The notes: generated by a model not told the origin, from the letters alone. Shown: positions 1 through 12,343, numbered from the stretch's first letter. The stretch: DNA of 64,000 nucleotides from Turbatrix aceti (GCA_963969345.1 OZ017766.1:10974001-11038000); one strand, 5' to 3'. Translations and numbers: made by a program.

Positions 1-196
1 AACAACAAAGCTCACGGAGACAAATAAATAACATGACTGAGAAAGTGTAAAAACAAAAGTTGTGCACACCAATCAAATTCAATCGATCGTAAAACACTTT
101 ATCTAACAAAAAAACAACAACAATTAAGTAAATAACAAAAAATAACACGCAAACATACTGATTGAGAATTAATTAATTGAATAATTAATTAAATAA

Positions 197-2076
197 TTAC
201 TGTATACAGCAAATATCATTGCTACCTGTAAATTTGCGTTGTACCGGTAAAAAATGAATCAACGAGGAAATAAAAGGCGCCTGAGAAGGATCAGACTTTT
301 GAACTATCAAGCATTTGTCCGCGTCCGCGTTGTCTTTCAAACTTTTAATTTCATCGGCAACACCTGCTGACTTTGATGATGATAAATTTTCGTTACGAGA
401 TGCGATCGCGTCAGCTAGGGTTAAAAAAACCTTTTGAACACCTGAGTTGTCGTGCGTTGTTGAGAGTTCAAAGAAGTAGGCTTTCATCGTTGAAGCCTTC
501 AACGCGCCCTCAGATGTCGTAATCGCTCTCTGAGATTCGTTATCAAGTTTGTTGCCGATAAGCATGATAATGGGTTCAGAGTCTTGAGGACAGCATTGGA
601 TGAGCTCGGATATCCAGGAGTCGATCGCCTCAAAGGATTTACGACACGTGATATCGTAGACTATGAGTGCAGCTGTCGTGTTTCGCATGTACAGAGGAAG
701 CTGAAATTGGAGTTGTGATATTTTTTTTGGGAAATAAGGGAAGGGGGTACTGTAGGCATACGGTACCCGATACGAAAATTAAGGTTTTAAAATACATATT
801 AGTAAATTTAGATTTTTTTTGCAAAAAAATGCGAAAATTGGCATTATTGAATTTTTGTACGCGTTGTTTATCAAAAACCGAAACGAAAAAGCGCAGTTTG
901 ACATTTTTTTAATTTAGATTTTTATTTTTATATTTAAAAAATATTTATTCGGCATCAAAAACTGAGTTGAATGACACACGTTACTAACTGGCCCTAAAAG
1001 TACCGTAGTTTTTGAAAGTGCGCGCATAAAAAATTTAGAAATGCCTATTTTGGCGCTCCTTTTTTTGCCTGCAATATCTAAACTTGCGAAAGCAATTGTT
1101 ATCTTTGGCGTAAAATTTATTTCGTCATTTTACTGGCAAATAACAAATTTTTTATGGCAATTTTTTTAGGCTAAAAAAAATTTGAGTAAAAAAAATTTTA
1201 TGCATAAAATAATTTTTAGATAAATTTTTATGAAAAAAAAATATTTTTAGCTAAATTTTTATGCCAAAAAATAATTTTAGGTATTTTTTTTTTCTTATCA
1301 GTGAACACAAAAAAATAGCTTACCATACATTTGTACCTTTCCTGACCAGCTGTATCCCAAACAGCTAGTGGAAATCTTTGACAATCACTCGAATCAACAA
1401 CGCAGTCAACAAAATCAGCGCAAATCGTCGAAACACGGTTTACCGGTGCTTTCTGACCGTATTTATAATGCTGTATTAAACTTGTTTTTCCCACACCTGC
1501 AAAAATTTTAACTATTTTACTATTAGACCAAAAAATTTTTGACAACAAACCTGCATCTCCGAGAACGATGATTTTTGATTTTTCATGTATTTTACCTGTA
1601 AAAACAGGTGAGGGTGTGGAACAGGTAAAAACAGGTGGGGGAGAGGGATCGAGAAAAATTGGCGTAGGTGGAGATGGAGTTTCGGAAAAAACAGGTGAAG
1701 ATGGATGATCGGAAAATACAGGTGAAGATTGGGAATCGGAAAAAACATGTGAAGACGGTAGATCGGAGAAAACAGGTGAAGATGGGGGATCCGAAAAAAC
1801 AGGTGAAGATGGAGGGTCAGAAAAAACAGGTGAAGATGAGGAATCAGAAAAAACAAGTGAAGATGCTGGATCGGAAAAAACAGGTGAAGGTAGAGAATCT
1901 TTGCAGCAAATATCCGGTGACGATGGTTTACTTGGTTCTTCAAAATCTATTCTTTCTTTAAAACCATTATTAAAATCATCGTTGTAGTACATTTCCGATG
2001 CACCAACAGGAATTTGTTGTACTAAGACTACTGGTCCAGAACCATGATATGCATCAGTGGGCGGATTTGGACCCAT
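197..2076 (-). CDS. Rab-like small GTPase with PVFSD-repeat N-terminal extension
   Basis: Three exons join in phase: 2076-1551, 1496-1324 and 700-197, giving about 400 aa. The first intron (54 bp) splits the P-loop, and joining restores GDAGVGKT. Next come a Rab5-type effector region (STICADF), WDTAGQE, an NKLD guanine-binding motif and a C-terminal CCIQ that suggests prenylation. The G5 ETSA-type motif is weak (ELST). Most Rabs have a short N-terminus, but here about 170 residues precede the P-loop, including nine or so copies of an S-S-P-V-F-S-D-x-P unit. The switch regions resemble the Rab5/21/22 branch, which acts in early endocytic traffic, but the divergence prevents a firm subfamily call. 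The start is uncertain: the frame stays open upstream to 2313, and I chose ATG 2076 because the upstream residues look non-coding. Confidence 0.8.
1610..1890. repeat. In-frame 27-bp coding minisatellite in the Rab-like gene
   Basis: About nine head-to-tail units of roughly 27 bp, each with a core close to GGAAAAAACAGGTGAAGAT on the plus strand. On the minus strand they encode the S-S-P-V-F-S-D-x-P repeat. Unit length is a multiple of three, so copy-number change keeps the frame. Units differ by a few bases, so this is not a collapsed perfect array. Confidence 0.8.
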
Positions 2077-4156
2077 TTTGAGATAGGACGACAAATCGTA
2101 CCACAAGCAGAATTTACCTGAATGGGATTTGATTGTGAAGGGGTGGAGAATGTGTTGGAAAATAAAATAAAACACGGCACGCGCGAGGAAGGGCGGGGTC
2201 GGTTGTAAATTAGGGTTGTCAGGATCTTGGATTGGGTTCACGATGGATAAAACTGTGTACAGGTGAAGGATGAGCCCGGGCTGACCCGATTTTAGGTAAA
2301 AATATTTTTGCAAAAAAAAAGCAAAAATTGTTCAAAACATGCAAAAGTTGATAAAAACCGTTAAAAAATTAGAATTAGGTTTCAAAGGCTGACAAATATG
2401 TTCTTAAAGCCCTCAAAGTTTGATGCTCTGATAAATGACTTAAAATGTTTGGGAACGTGTTTCTGATAAAGTATTTACTATTGTTAGAAAAAATTTTCTA
2501 GAAAATCAAAAAACGCAATTTTTTTACATTGCACGGCACATTTTTAGGTAATGACCCGACAGGTCAAGTATACGATACGGTCGAACAAAATATTTATTTG
2601 GTAAACAAAAACAACGACAAACCAGTTCAACAAGACAAACAAAGGAAAACAGAAGCTGCGGCACACTTCCTAAAAAGCACACCAGTTTTTCTTCTGCAAA
2701 CTTTTGCGGAAAACAACTTGTATGTTTTTTTCTGGATTGTGATTGTGTCCGGCTTCAACGTCGGGCGTGTTAAGTTTATGTACTTACTACGTTGTTATTA
2801 AGTTTACCTGCTAACTGATAAGATAGGCCAGAGATTGAATGTTGAGACCGATAAAAAAAAGCATAGAGGGACGTTTTTTTACTGTGTATTGGTAGAAAAA
2901 CAGTCGTTTATTTGAGATGATAAAATAGAAAATGTATGTAAGAAAACACAAAAACTGAAAAAAAATATTCAAACGGTTTAGCTTTTTTCATTGAAATGGG
3001 TCGACTCTGAGAATGAAAAATTCAGAGATTATGAATGAGAAGAAAGGGGTGGTCCTCAATTGCTCTATATGCAAAAACGTCGTCTCCATTCGAGCAATTT
3101 CGACGACAACCCAGAGCCTGGCAGGAGGAGATGACGACAACACCAGCGCCACCATCGCCTCGGCTATTTATCGGTCGCTGCGGCGTTGGTTGTTGTCCGA
3201 CGTTGGTCGACCATCGCTCGCGCCGGTATACCCCGTCGTCCAGAGTCCGACACCCCCTCCTGCTCTCTTCTTACCCCTTCCTACAGACCGACCGATTTGA
3301 CCGATTTTTGTTAAAGGGCTATCCCGTACTCCGCACCGAAACGCACGGCACACACATATTTATGTATAATATTTATGTACGGAAGAGATCAGTCTTTGCA
3401 CTCGGGTTGGTTTTTGTTCTTTTGACGACGACCCCACTTATCATTAATCTGAAACGCAGAATCGAAGACAGACGACATACGTGTTTGGCCAAGATCTAAG
3501 AATTATTTACAATATGAAAGGGTGACAATAGCTTTGTTTTAGTACATTTACTACAAAATATTTTGTTTCGGGGATTACATCAGCTGACGATGTTTGACAC
3601 TTTTTATTACGAAGAATCGAAGAAGAATGAGAATTGGGTTGCTTTTGCAGAGACCAATCGCGCAATCTGCTGGGAAACAAAACGACGATAAAAGCAGGGA
3701 ACCAGAGATCACCTTCTGTTCTGTATGTATGTACGCTAGCAAAAATCGATTTTTTTGGTTCCTGCTTGGCACTGTTTTTTCAAATTGAGGTCAGTTTTTC
3801 AGTTGGAATACTCAAAGATCGGTTTAGGTATATACCCATTTTTGCCAAAATTTAGAAATTTTTTTTTACATTATGTTTGCCGGAAACAAAAGTAAAAAAT
3901 TCTTTTTATTGACCCATTCGATGCTTCAAAATGCGAAGAAAAATATAGGCTATACAAAAAACCCCCCACTTTTTCACCCAGTCTGTGGTGGCCAAAAAAC
4001 AAGAAAAATTTGCCCCCATTTTTATCATACTGTAACGATAAAAAAAATCTGAGTTCGACATGGTGTTTCCCGTCTCCCAAAACCCCTCCAAAAAAATTTT
4101 CAGCTTTTTTCCTCGTGGCATCGATTTTTGTCAAAAACTTCCTGAAACCAAAACTA
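2077..4156. other. Intergenic, with a GC-richer island at about 3040-3480
   Basis: No gene model is supported. Positions 2529-2801 (plus) hold a 90-codon open frame without family resemblance. Positions 3040-3480 are clearly richer in G+C than the flanks and stay open in two overlapping plus-strand frames, which points to composition rather than coding. It could be a promoter or an unrecognised first exon. Confidence 0.4.
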
Positions 4157-5520
4157 CTCACAAAAAAAGGAGTGTTACCTGTAACACTTCAAAGTGTTAT
4201 TGATGACACTTTGAAGTGTAATTTGCCTGTATAACACTTTCAAAGTGTCATTGAGCAGCTTACACTTTGAAAGAGTTACCCTTAACTCTTTGAAAGTGTC
4301 AAACGACGAATTGTGAATGCATAGAATAGGCTTGGCAAAGTGCGTCAAATGTGCTTTTTTTATGTAAATTTTTAGGCTTTGCGGGACTACACGGTTTAGG
4401 TATTGTTTTACTTTATAACCAATACAAACAAACAACATAGAGAAACAAACAAAGAAGCAACATCATAAAAAAAGAGATGAAAATAGAGACGACCGCGCAG
4501 AAAGTGGCCGAACGATTTTTTGCTTGTTACCGGTGCTGTGAATTTTGGTAGGGGTGATGATGACGTCTCATTGCAGCCAATTTGTCTAAAAAACAAAAAA
4601 ATAGTCCAGTTTTCAAGCTTTTTAGGGCCAAAAATTTGTTAATTTCAAAAACTTACAGTAGTCCTCGTTGAATAGATGATGCAGCAGAGATTCTGAATTT
4701 TTTTATTTTTTAAGTTGACTTCTTTTTCAAACATCTGTATGTGTTTCTGCCTAAAAATGTGAGCATGATTTTGATTTTTGAGTTATTCTTCAAACCTACA
4801 ATCACATTGAAACAGAACAGCTGCGGGACGTTACCCGTAATTACCTATAATTATAAAAAATGAATAAATATTATTCAAAAATTTGGAGTCAACTGCATTT
4901 CAACCAATTTTTGTCTTTTTTCTGCGATCGTGATGCCAATCTCGGCACTCCAGCTATCCCCTTTCGTTTCGCAATTCTACCTAACAACTCGCAGAAACTT
5001 AGAGCACAATCGCAAAAAAAAAGATAAAAAAGGTTGAAACTGGATTGATTTTCAAAAAATTAGTAAAAACAAAAAGTTTTTGATAACTAAAAACTTACCC
5101 CATCAGTAGTGTCCGAGGTTACATTCAGTTGAGGGAATGAAGTAGCTAATACAAGTATTCTGGAAGAATTCATCACGTCGCACGCAAAAAACAACGATGA
5201 CAAAACTTTTGTCAAAAACCAACAATGACAAAATACGCAAATTTGACGAAATCGCTGCGAAACGATCGCAACATTCGCTTCAAGACTCCACTGATTGGTT
5301 ATCTTGAATTCTTTTTTCGTGCGAAGAACACCCGAAATGTTTATTCTTGAGACATGACTATACAAATTATAATTCACACTTTTCTTGTTTTTCCCGTAAC
5401 TCTTTCAAAGTGTTACGGGGTCATTTTTGTTCGGTTTTTACACTTTCAAAGTGTTATAGGTAATCCTTATAAGTGTTACGTCGTTTTACACTTCAAAGTG
5501 TTAACTCTTTTTTTTGTGAG
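4157..5520. mobile_element. TA-flanked non-autonomous DNA element (1.36 kb)
   Basis: The left end CTCACAAAAAAAGGAGT and the right end (reverse complement CTCACAAAAAAAAGAGT) form terminal inverted repeats, and each end abuts a TA dinucleotide (4155-4156 and 5521-5522). Both ends carry several subterminal palindromic motifs of the form AACACTTTCAAAGTGTTA, at about 4175-4300 and 5400-5510. There is no transposase frame. TA flanks suggest Tc1/mariner-type insertion, but the TA could be part of the repeat. Confidence 0.7.
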
Positions 5521-5991
5521 TACCGTATCCGATTTTTTTTAAATCTGTGTTTGGGGGAAATAGAGGTTTTTAGGGGGGGGGGGGCAATTCTGGCTCAAAA
5601 CATTTGAAAGTGTAAAAACATCTTGAAGGTAAAAAAACCCTGACATCTTTTGCTTTTTGAAAAACATGTTTGACTGCTTACATGATAACAAAAATATATA
5701 AATATTACGTGTGTGTCTTTTTTTCCTTTTTGTTTATTTCCATTTTTCTTTTTCTTTTTTTAATTTATTTACAGTAAATAAATAAAAATAAATAAAAAAA
5801 AAAACAAAGTTGTTACGATAATCTCGTTTGTACTGTAAATCTCGACTTTTTTATTTATTTATTTCACCATTACTCAGTGGTTAGTTATCATTAGACCAGA
5901 TGTTAGGAGGCACAAATGATGTCAAATCTCGACTTATTTACCTGTAAATCCCTTAATCCAAAAATAAATTATAATTACTAATACCAAAGAG
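5521..5991. other. AT-rich 3' flank of the mlt-10-like gene
   Basis: Homopolymer-rich DNA with a run of nine or more G at about 5573-5584. TTTATT strings near 5850 would read AATAAA on the minus strand and could be the poly(A) signal of the upstream minus-strand gene. No coding signal. Confidence 0.4.
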
Positions 5992-8860
5992 TTAATTAAT
6001 AAAACCAGGTGACAAAACGACATCTGTGGCAATGAGAGGAGACATAATTGCAGGAGCCAACCAACGAGGTGACAAGTATAACGGTGAATATAAATGCGGC
6101 GTCATAAAGGTAGGCGATAGCGCAGCCGGCGAAAGAACCTGTGGTGAAAATGCGTGTGCCGATAACACTAATGGCGACAAAAGCATGGGCGCAACGATGG
6201 CGGGCGAAAAGACCTGGGGTGTCAGGATGAAGGGTGTCATGACGAGTGGTGACAGGATGTAGGGATTGAAGATGCCTGGACTCAGGACGGTCGGTTGCAT
6301 CATGAGGGGTGAGAGGATGGATGGAACGAAGAGGGTCGGATTGAGGATTGCGGGGGTGATGAGACGGGGGCTGAGGACCATTGGTCGGAAGACCCAGGGA
6401 CCTGAAACTTTATATTGAATCCTTTCTTTTAATTTTAAAATTTAAAAATGTTTTAAAAGTTAGTATTTTTATAGAAAGTGTAGTATTTTCTCAAGTTATT
6501 TGTTTCTTTTGAAATTTTTCTTAAGTTATGTGTTTAAAATTTTGGAAAAAGTTATTTAAAAAAAAAATTTTTTTTAACAGTTTTAAAAAATTTTAAAATT
6601 AAAAATTTCCGAAAAATTTGTTAAATTTATTTAAAATTTAAAATTTAAAATTTATTTTTTTTTTACAATAAATTTTTTTTTAAATTTTAACATAACAAAA
6701 TACTTTTTTTAAATTAAAAAATTAAAATTTTTTGAAACTTTAAAATTTAATTTTTTTTAATTAAAAATTTAAAAAATTTTGTATAAGAATTACTAATTTT
6801 TTTGTTTTTTTTACGATTTTTAAAAATAATATTATTGTATTTTTAAAAAATAACTTCTGAAAATTTATTGTCTTTCAGTTAAAAAAAACTCACTCAACAA
6901 ATTGATTCCAATAAGTGAAGGCGACAATATCAGTGCAGAAAACAGCACAGGTGACATGACATTGGATACAGACGATCCAACAGGGTCTAGGACCAAAGAC
7001 GTCAGCAAAGTCGGTGTCAAAACGTTTGTATCTCTTTTCCTCCTAGAATGCCTACTTTGAGCCGCCAGGGCATGTACCTCAGCTTCCAGCGCATCTTCAG
7101 CAGTTGTATTGCTCGCCAACAATTTGAGAAATGCCTCCATCCTCTCGGCATCAGCATGCGGCGATTTCGGACCGTAAACAAGCTTTACCTGTTCAGGTGT
7201 GAGTGTTGCGTGTCCGCCTTCGTTGAGTTGTCTGAGTTGCAGTGCTGTGTACATAGGATTTTGTTAGGTTTTCAAATAATTCGATTCTCCTCAATTCGTC
7301 TTTGCCACCGACTTCTGCCGCTTTTTCTTTTGTGAAATACAGAGGTTCACCTGCGTCGTTGACCATTTCACGTTTGTACCTTTCAATTGCGTTTTTGTGG
7401 AATACTCCGAGTTCTAGAGCTTTTTCGGCCAATTCTAGGTGTTCATCAACGTCGGAAGCTTCCATCACAAAGTTTAGAATTTCTTTTTTGTCCTCCGGGC
7501 CAAAACCTGAGAGCAAAGATCCGAGAGGGAGGATTTCGTTTCCCGAAGCGGGGACGTCTTTGAAACTCAGAACGGATGGTGACAAAATATTGATTACGTC
7601 TTCCTGCTTCCTGCTAGGATCCTGTTCTTCGACTCCGAGACTCATAAATTGTGGAGAACCAAATTTGAGGACTTTTTTGTCGAAATCCGTCGTGTTGTGA
7701 CCCATTAGGCCCATTCCTAACCTAATTCCTTGGCGGAAAAAATCTGAAAGTTTTCCCATAGGAGTTTGAGCGCTGCTTGCTTTTTGTTCATCGATATAGG
7801 CTTTTCTGGATATCGGATTTCCGAGGATTGTCTCGAGATCCATGGACGCAACCGGTTGGGTAGCTTTGTTCCTCGCTTCTAACTTTCGTATCATTGACAG
7901 ACGATCCTGTAACCTGGATTTAAAAAAAGTGTTGAACACAAATTCGGAGACTAAAAAAGGTAGCTTACGATATTGTTGATGTCTTGTTTTTTCGTTGCAG
8001 GATAGATTCGGTCATAAATCGGGCAAACAATCCAACAGGTGTTATTTTAGTTTTTGATGGGGAAGATAGGATGTAGGAATCCTTGTTGACCCTTTTGAAG
8101 GGTTGCGATGTAGTTTCCGAACGTCTTTGCCTGCGGCGAATTGGTCGGAATTTTTCTCGATCATTATTTGACATTTTTTCTTTTGTTTCTTCTGTTTCAT
8201 CAGCGAATTTCAAAACCCGAGTCAGAGGCTTAGGCTTGTACTTTTCAAATCTGCGTTTTGATTTACGCAGCGATAGAGCATTCTTTCTCCTCGTCTTTCT
8301 GGCGTACTGTATGCGGAGTGAGAGAACGTCTGAGACGCACTCTGCGTGCTCGTGCACGCTGGACGCTTGTTTGACACACTTTTCGTGCCTTGTGGCGATG
8401 GTTTTGGGGAGGTGAAGGAGACTGAAAGGTGCAAGGGTTGTATATGTACGGTAGATTGGAATCAACGTAATCATTTATAATTAAAAAAAAATTTTTTGAA
8501 TTTAATTATCGATTTTTTTCAGAAAAAAATTTTTTTTTGCATTTGCCTAAATTTTTTAAGGGTCAAAAAATTAAAAACAACTCACTGTTTATTGGCCATC
8601 GCAGCCATTAGTCCACAAATTGCCTGTTCGCGCCATCGATTGTGAAGCTCGATAGAAGCATTTTTGTTGAGATCAATTCGGGTAATATTAAGCGTGTCAT
8701 CCATGACAAATTTTGCTGAATCAATATTTTCTGGCACCGCAGAATTGGATTTAGATTTAGGAATTGAACTGTTAACAAAACAAATAGAATTCAAAAATAG
8801 TAGACAAAATATTGTACAATAAATTGTTTGCAACCAACAACAATGGTTACGGGCCGGCAT
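5992..8860 (-). pseudogene. MLT-10/DUF644 moulting-cycle family gene with a 4-bp frameshift
   Basis: Four exons: 8860-8586, 8421-7969, 7913-6894 and 6401-5992, with consistent GT/AG junctions and phases. The first exon encodes a signal peptide (hydrophobic stretch at residues 12-30). Residues of exons 2-3 match the moulting-cycle (DUF644) region, and exons 3-4 carry about twenty proline-rich P-x-x-L-S/T-P units, the hallmark of the nematode MLT-10 family of secreted proteins needed for moulting. The frame breaks inside exon 3 at 7250-7255; both sides are clearly coding and the two halves differ by one frame. Taking out the extra 4 nt makes all junction phases agree, for about 717 aa. The break could be a real null allele, a pseudogene or a sequencing error. 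Its neighbours are unrelated. Confidence 0.8.
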
Positions 8861-11055
8861 TTTGTTGAGATAAAATGTCGTGATTGTACTATGTACTTAT
8901 ACGGCGACAACCAATCGGCATCGTCATAGAATGAGACATTGAAGAACGATTTTATTCTTGTTTCGTTGTATGTATGTATGTATGCAGAAAAGTAGGAAGG
9001 AGGGGAAGGGGTAAATCAAAATCGAGAAAAATATACTGGATTGTAAATATAAATGAATGAGCGTAACGACCGATGATTGACCACTGCCTCCTAACCTATT
9101 ATCACGTTAGCCTTTTATACACAAACAATGACGACTACGGTAGATATCTGATGTTTATCCTATTTTAATGATGACTATGTAAATACTTTTACAATAAAAA
9201 TTTATGCAACATTTTTTTTTCATCTGAAAAATGAACTTTTAAGATTTGACCTGATTTTCGGTGCCAGAGGCTATTTTTGAATGTTTTCATGTAGCGTAAT
9301 AGTCTGCAATGATACTAATTTATATTATTTAAATATGTGTTTATCAAAAAAAAACACAACGTAGTCTGTGATTCGGAATTTGGATTTTTTTTGCAGAATA
9401 AATATTGGGGGCAAATGGGGTTTTAAAAAATCGTTAAAGTTGATCTTTAAATGTTCTACAGTGTTCTTCGAAGAAAATTTTAATCAACGATAGGATAGGA
9501 TAGAAATTAGAGAAATCGGCACGCTGATGTGTAAATTTCCGAAATGACTGAGTATTTTGATAGTCAACCAACCCAATTTTACGTTTTTAAAGCCGAAAAA
9601 AACGATGGAAAAAGTTTGTTGTAAAGTGAGGTATTTTTGTAAGCATTTTTTGTTTATACCGTAATTTTTTGTACCACAACTTGACACAAAAACGAACAAC
9701 GCCAAGTTTTTTCAACAATAAATCTTGACAGAAAATAAATTAATGATGTAAAAAAGAATTCTTAAAAAAATATTTTTGATAAACAAATGTCGTTTGATTG
9801 ACTGAACAGTGTAGTTTTTTCATTTTTATTGCAACTTGGCACAATTACAGATGTTCAAATTTGTGCTCAGCTGATAAGAGTCTGATTTTTCCCAAATGTT
9901 GAAAAAACTTTTAAAAAATGCAGTTAAAAAAATGTAATTTCTGATTTCTGAAAAAAACAATCGACAAAATCTGTTTTTGATAGAAAATCTGAATTGAGTC
10001 AAAAACAACAAAAATTTTATTTTAACGTTTAAAAATGGAATTTATGTATCTCAAATGTTTAGTAAATAGTGTCGTTTTTACATTTGTGTTGTTAAGAAAT
10101 CGGTTTTTTTTTAAAAACAGCAACCTGATTTTTTAAAACCAAAAGGTAATTTATTGAAATCAAATCTGAAAAAAAACAACAAAATTTTTATTTTTACGTT
10201 AAAAAAAGAATTTATCACGAATTTTTAATAGATAAATGGTGTTATTTTTACATTTTTGTTGATAACAAATCGATTTTTTTACAAAAACAGCAACATGTTT
10301 TTTAGAATCATTCGCTTAAAAATTAAAAAAGTTTTACACATTTTTTAATTTTATTAATTTTAATGCACAGCTGTGCTTTGTAGTGCAAATTACTATCAAA
10401 GTCGTTCGTTCAATAATGCATGGCATCATTGTGCTGATATTTAACCAACAAGTCCGAAGTTCCGTGCAGTCGGTGTTTCAGGTATTGCCCATTAAAGATA
10501 TTTCGCAATTTATCAGTAGCGGAAACTCAGTGACATTCAATCAGACAAGTGTTGTTATTTCTGGAAAAGTTGCTTCTCGAACTTGAATGTTTTCAATTTT
10601 TCATTGCTGTTATTAATTTTTAATTTTTTAATAAAATGGCCACTGGGCAATTTATTCACAACAGTTGCATTTTGGCAAATAAATGCTACCACCTATATTG
10701 AATTTTTCGCCGCGATTGCAAAAAAGGATTTTCGACTGATTGACCAACCCAAGGTAATCTGTAAATGGATTTACAGCGTCTGTACGTACAGGCTCTGTAG
10801 TTAGTCCGTATTTCATCTGTAAATCACGCAGTACGGTACAGCTAAGGAGTGATTTACCTATATGTATACCTTTTTTCGCTTAAAACAGTGTTTCTAAAAA
10901 TAACTACAACTACCACAAAAAACACTTTTTTGACGTTTTGCACTTCTAATAGTGCGCTGCAACGTGCAAAAAGCAAAATGGTTTGGCGAGTGTCGGTTGA
11001 TGGGTTGAACAGCTGCGCGCGTTGCCGCAACTTGCTGGCACTATCGAGTGGCGAA
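8861..11055. other. AT-rich intergenic region
   Basis: Contains the likely promoter of the mlt-10-like gene. GTAT microsatellite copies lie at about 8967-8984 and a degenerate direct repeat at 9996-10303. Positions 10341-10374 hold a 34-bp stretch that recurs beside the SINE near 21.3 kb. No supported gene; short open frames at 10383-10804 show no family resemblance. Confidence 0.45.
9996..10303. repeat. Degenerate tandem duplication, two units of about 140-170 bp
   Basis: Unit 1 (about 9996-10135) and unit 2 (about 10166-10303) share the order: CAAAAACAACAAAATTTT-like start, an AACGTTAAAAA block, a GAATTTAT block, a GTGT/GTTATTTTTACATTT block, and an AAAAACAGCAAC end. Similarity is visible but well below identity. 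Confidence 0.5.
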
Positions 11056-11331
11056 TAGTGTTTATCTGATACCACTTTTTTTGAATTATGATATATTCTG
11101 ATATTAGAAAAAGGTACGATGATCTGATACTGATATCAGGATGCTTCCAAAAACACGCCTAATATTGCGATATCAGACCTGCTTTTTATCCGCATGATAA
11201 TTACGATTTTGCCATCATGATATCATGTTGAAAGTTTAAATTCTTGTCTGACTGATAAGATCCTGATATCAGTATCAGTATCAGACCCTGATAACAGACT
11301 AAACAATGTCGGATATGTCAGATAAACACTA
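11056..11331. mobile_element. Small inverted-repeat element (276 bp), GATATCA-rich
   Basis: Termini TAGTGTTTATCTGATA on the left and the inverted TATGTCAGATAAACACTA on the right. The inside is packed with GATATCA/TGATATC palindromes. Ends and content resemble the larger element at 22065-22820 (CTAGTGTTTGGCTGATATCA), so both probably belong to one MITE family. No coding capacity. Confidence 0.65.
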
Positions 11332-11642
11332 AATAACAACGTGATTTCTATATAGGATGGCTTTATCATGTGGAAAGTCGGGATTTAAACTTATAGTTAT
11401 GTTATGTCGTCAATTTGAGTCTTATCATTAAGTCTAATTGATAAATACGTGCTGATTAGTGATAACGCTGTCCAGCAATAACCAAAAATTGTAAAAGAAA
11501 CACCCAGCAACACGCATGAACTTTATTGACGACGAATTAGACGTCAACTTCGGAAAATCGGGATTTCGACCTCGAGTTGAGATATATCCCGAACTTGAGG
11601 TTAATCCTCGAGACTGATAGTGTGATATGGTTCCCCCGGAGG
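11332..11642. other. 3' flank of the U2 snRNA gene
   Basis: Non-coding. It borders the U2 3' end. No 3'-box-like signal could be assigned with confidence, and no gene is supported. Confidence 0.4.
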
Positions 11643-11830
11643 GGATGGGCCGTTCCCGGAGGTAGGTGCAATACCGGGTCGACCCGCGACTGGCGAGGAG
11701 CAAGCTCCTGCAACCAATCAGGTTCCAAAAATTCGATAACCTCCATGATATCAATAGATATCGTACCGGGGGTTAAACCGATAAGAACAGATACTACACT
11801 TTGATCTTAGCCAAGAGGCCGAGAAGCGAT
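11643..11830 (-). ncRNA. U2 spliceosomal snRNA
   Basis: Read on the minus strand from 11830, the start ATCGCTTCTCGGCC is the conserved U2 5' end. It is followed by the invariant branch-point-pairing region AAGTGTAGTATCTGTTCTTA, an Sm-type site (AATTTTTGGAA) and stem-loops III/IV: GGAGCTTGCTCC, then ACCCGGTATTGCACCTACC. Length is about 188 nt, as expected. Stem I reads GGCCTCTTGGC, a compensated form. U2 pairs with the intron branch site in the spliceosome. The 3' end is set by family length and could shift by a few bases. Confidence 0.96.
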
Positions 11831-12343
11831 ACCTAAGGCACTTTTGGCTTCACGTGATATGCCCCGAGGGTCGAAAACCGCATTTGAATCCAAGAAACCG
11901 CGAGGGAAACGAAAGAAAAACGCTCTTTTTCGACTTCATTCCCCTCCAGTCGGGCGTCCCGTCGTTGTTTTTGTGGTCGTGCGAATCTCGATTTACGCGA
12001 GACACGCATACACGTGTGCTGAAGCATACCCTGTTCGACATGGAATGCAAAAGGGACATTTGAGTGCGCGCGCGCACACGCGTAGCTCGTTGCACCCACT
12101 TGAACACAGCGGCCCCCCCCCTCTCCCCCTCGCTGTGTTCAACACTGCAGCTGTGCCGTGCCTGCTCTAGTACGGGATTAAGTAAATCTCACTGACCCAC
12201 CCCACCCACCATCGTTGAGGAAAAAACCAGCAACTGCCATACTCGGCAGGATGCCAAAAACTGGGATGCCGACGAAAACGGCAAAGATCTGTAAATCTCT
12301 GAATACGATTTTCCATGGTACTACAAATTTATAAATCAATTAA
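11831..12343. promoter_or_regulatory. U2 upstream region with a GC-rich hairpin
   Basis: Lies 5' of U2 on the minus strand. A CACGTG box occurs near 11852. Positions 12100-12111 (TTGAACACAGCG) and 12131-12142 form a perfect 12-bp inverted repeat around a C-rich loop, next to alternating CG/CA DNA (about 12064-12083). snRNA promoters of nematodes hold a proximal sequence element, but I cannot place it without a consensus comparison. Confidence 0.4.

Noticed and set aside
3035..3499. 154-codon plus-strand frame
   Set aside because: A second frame is open over the same GC-rich stretch and neither shows domain resemblance or clear splice signals, so composition explains it.
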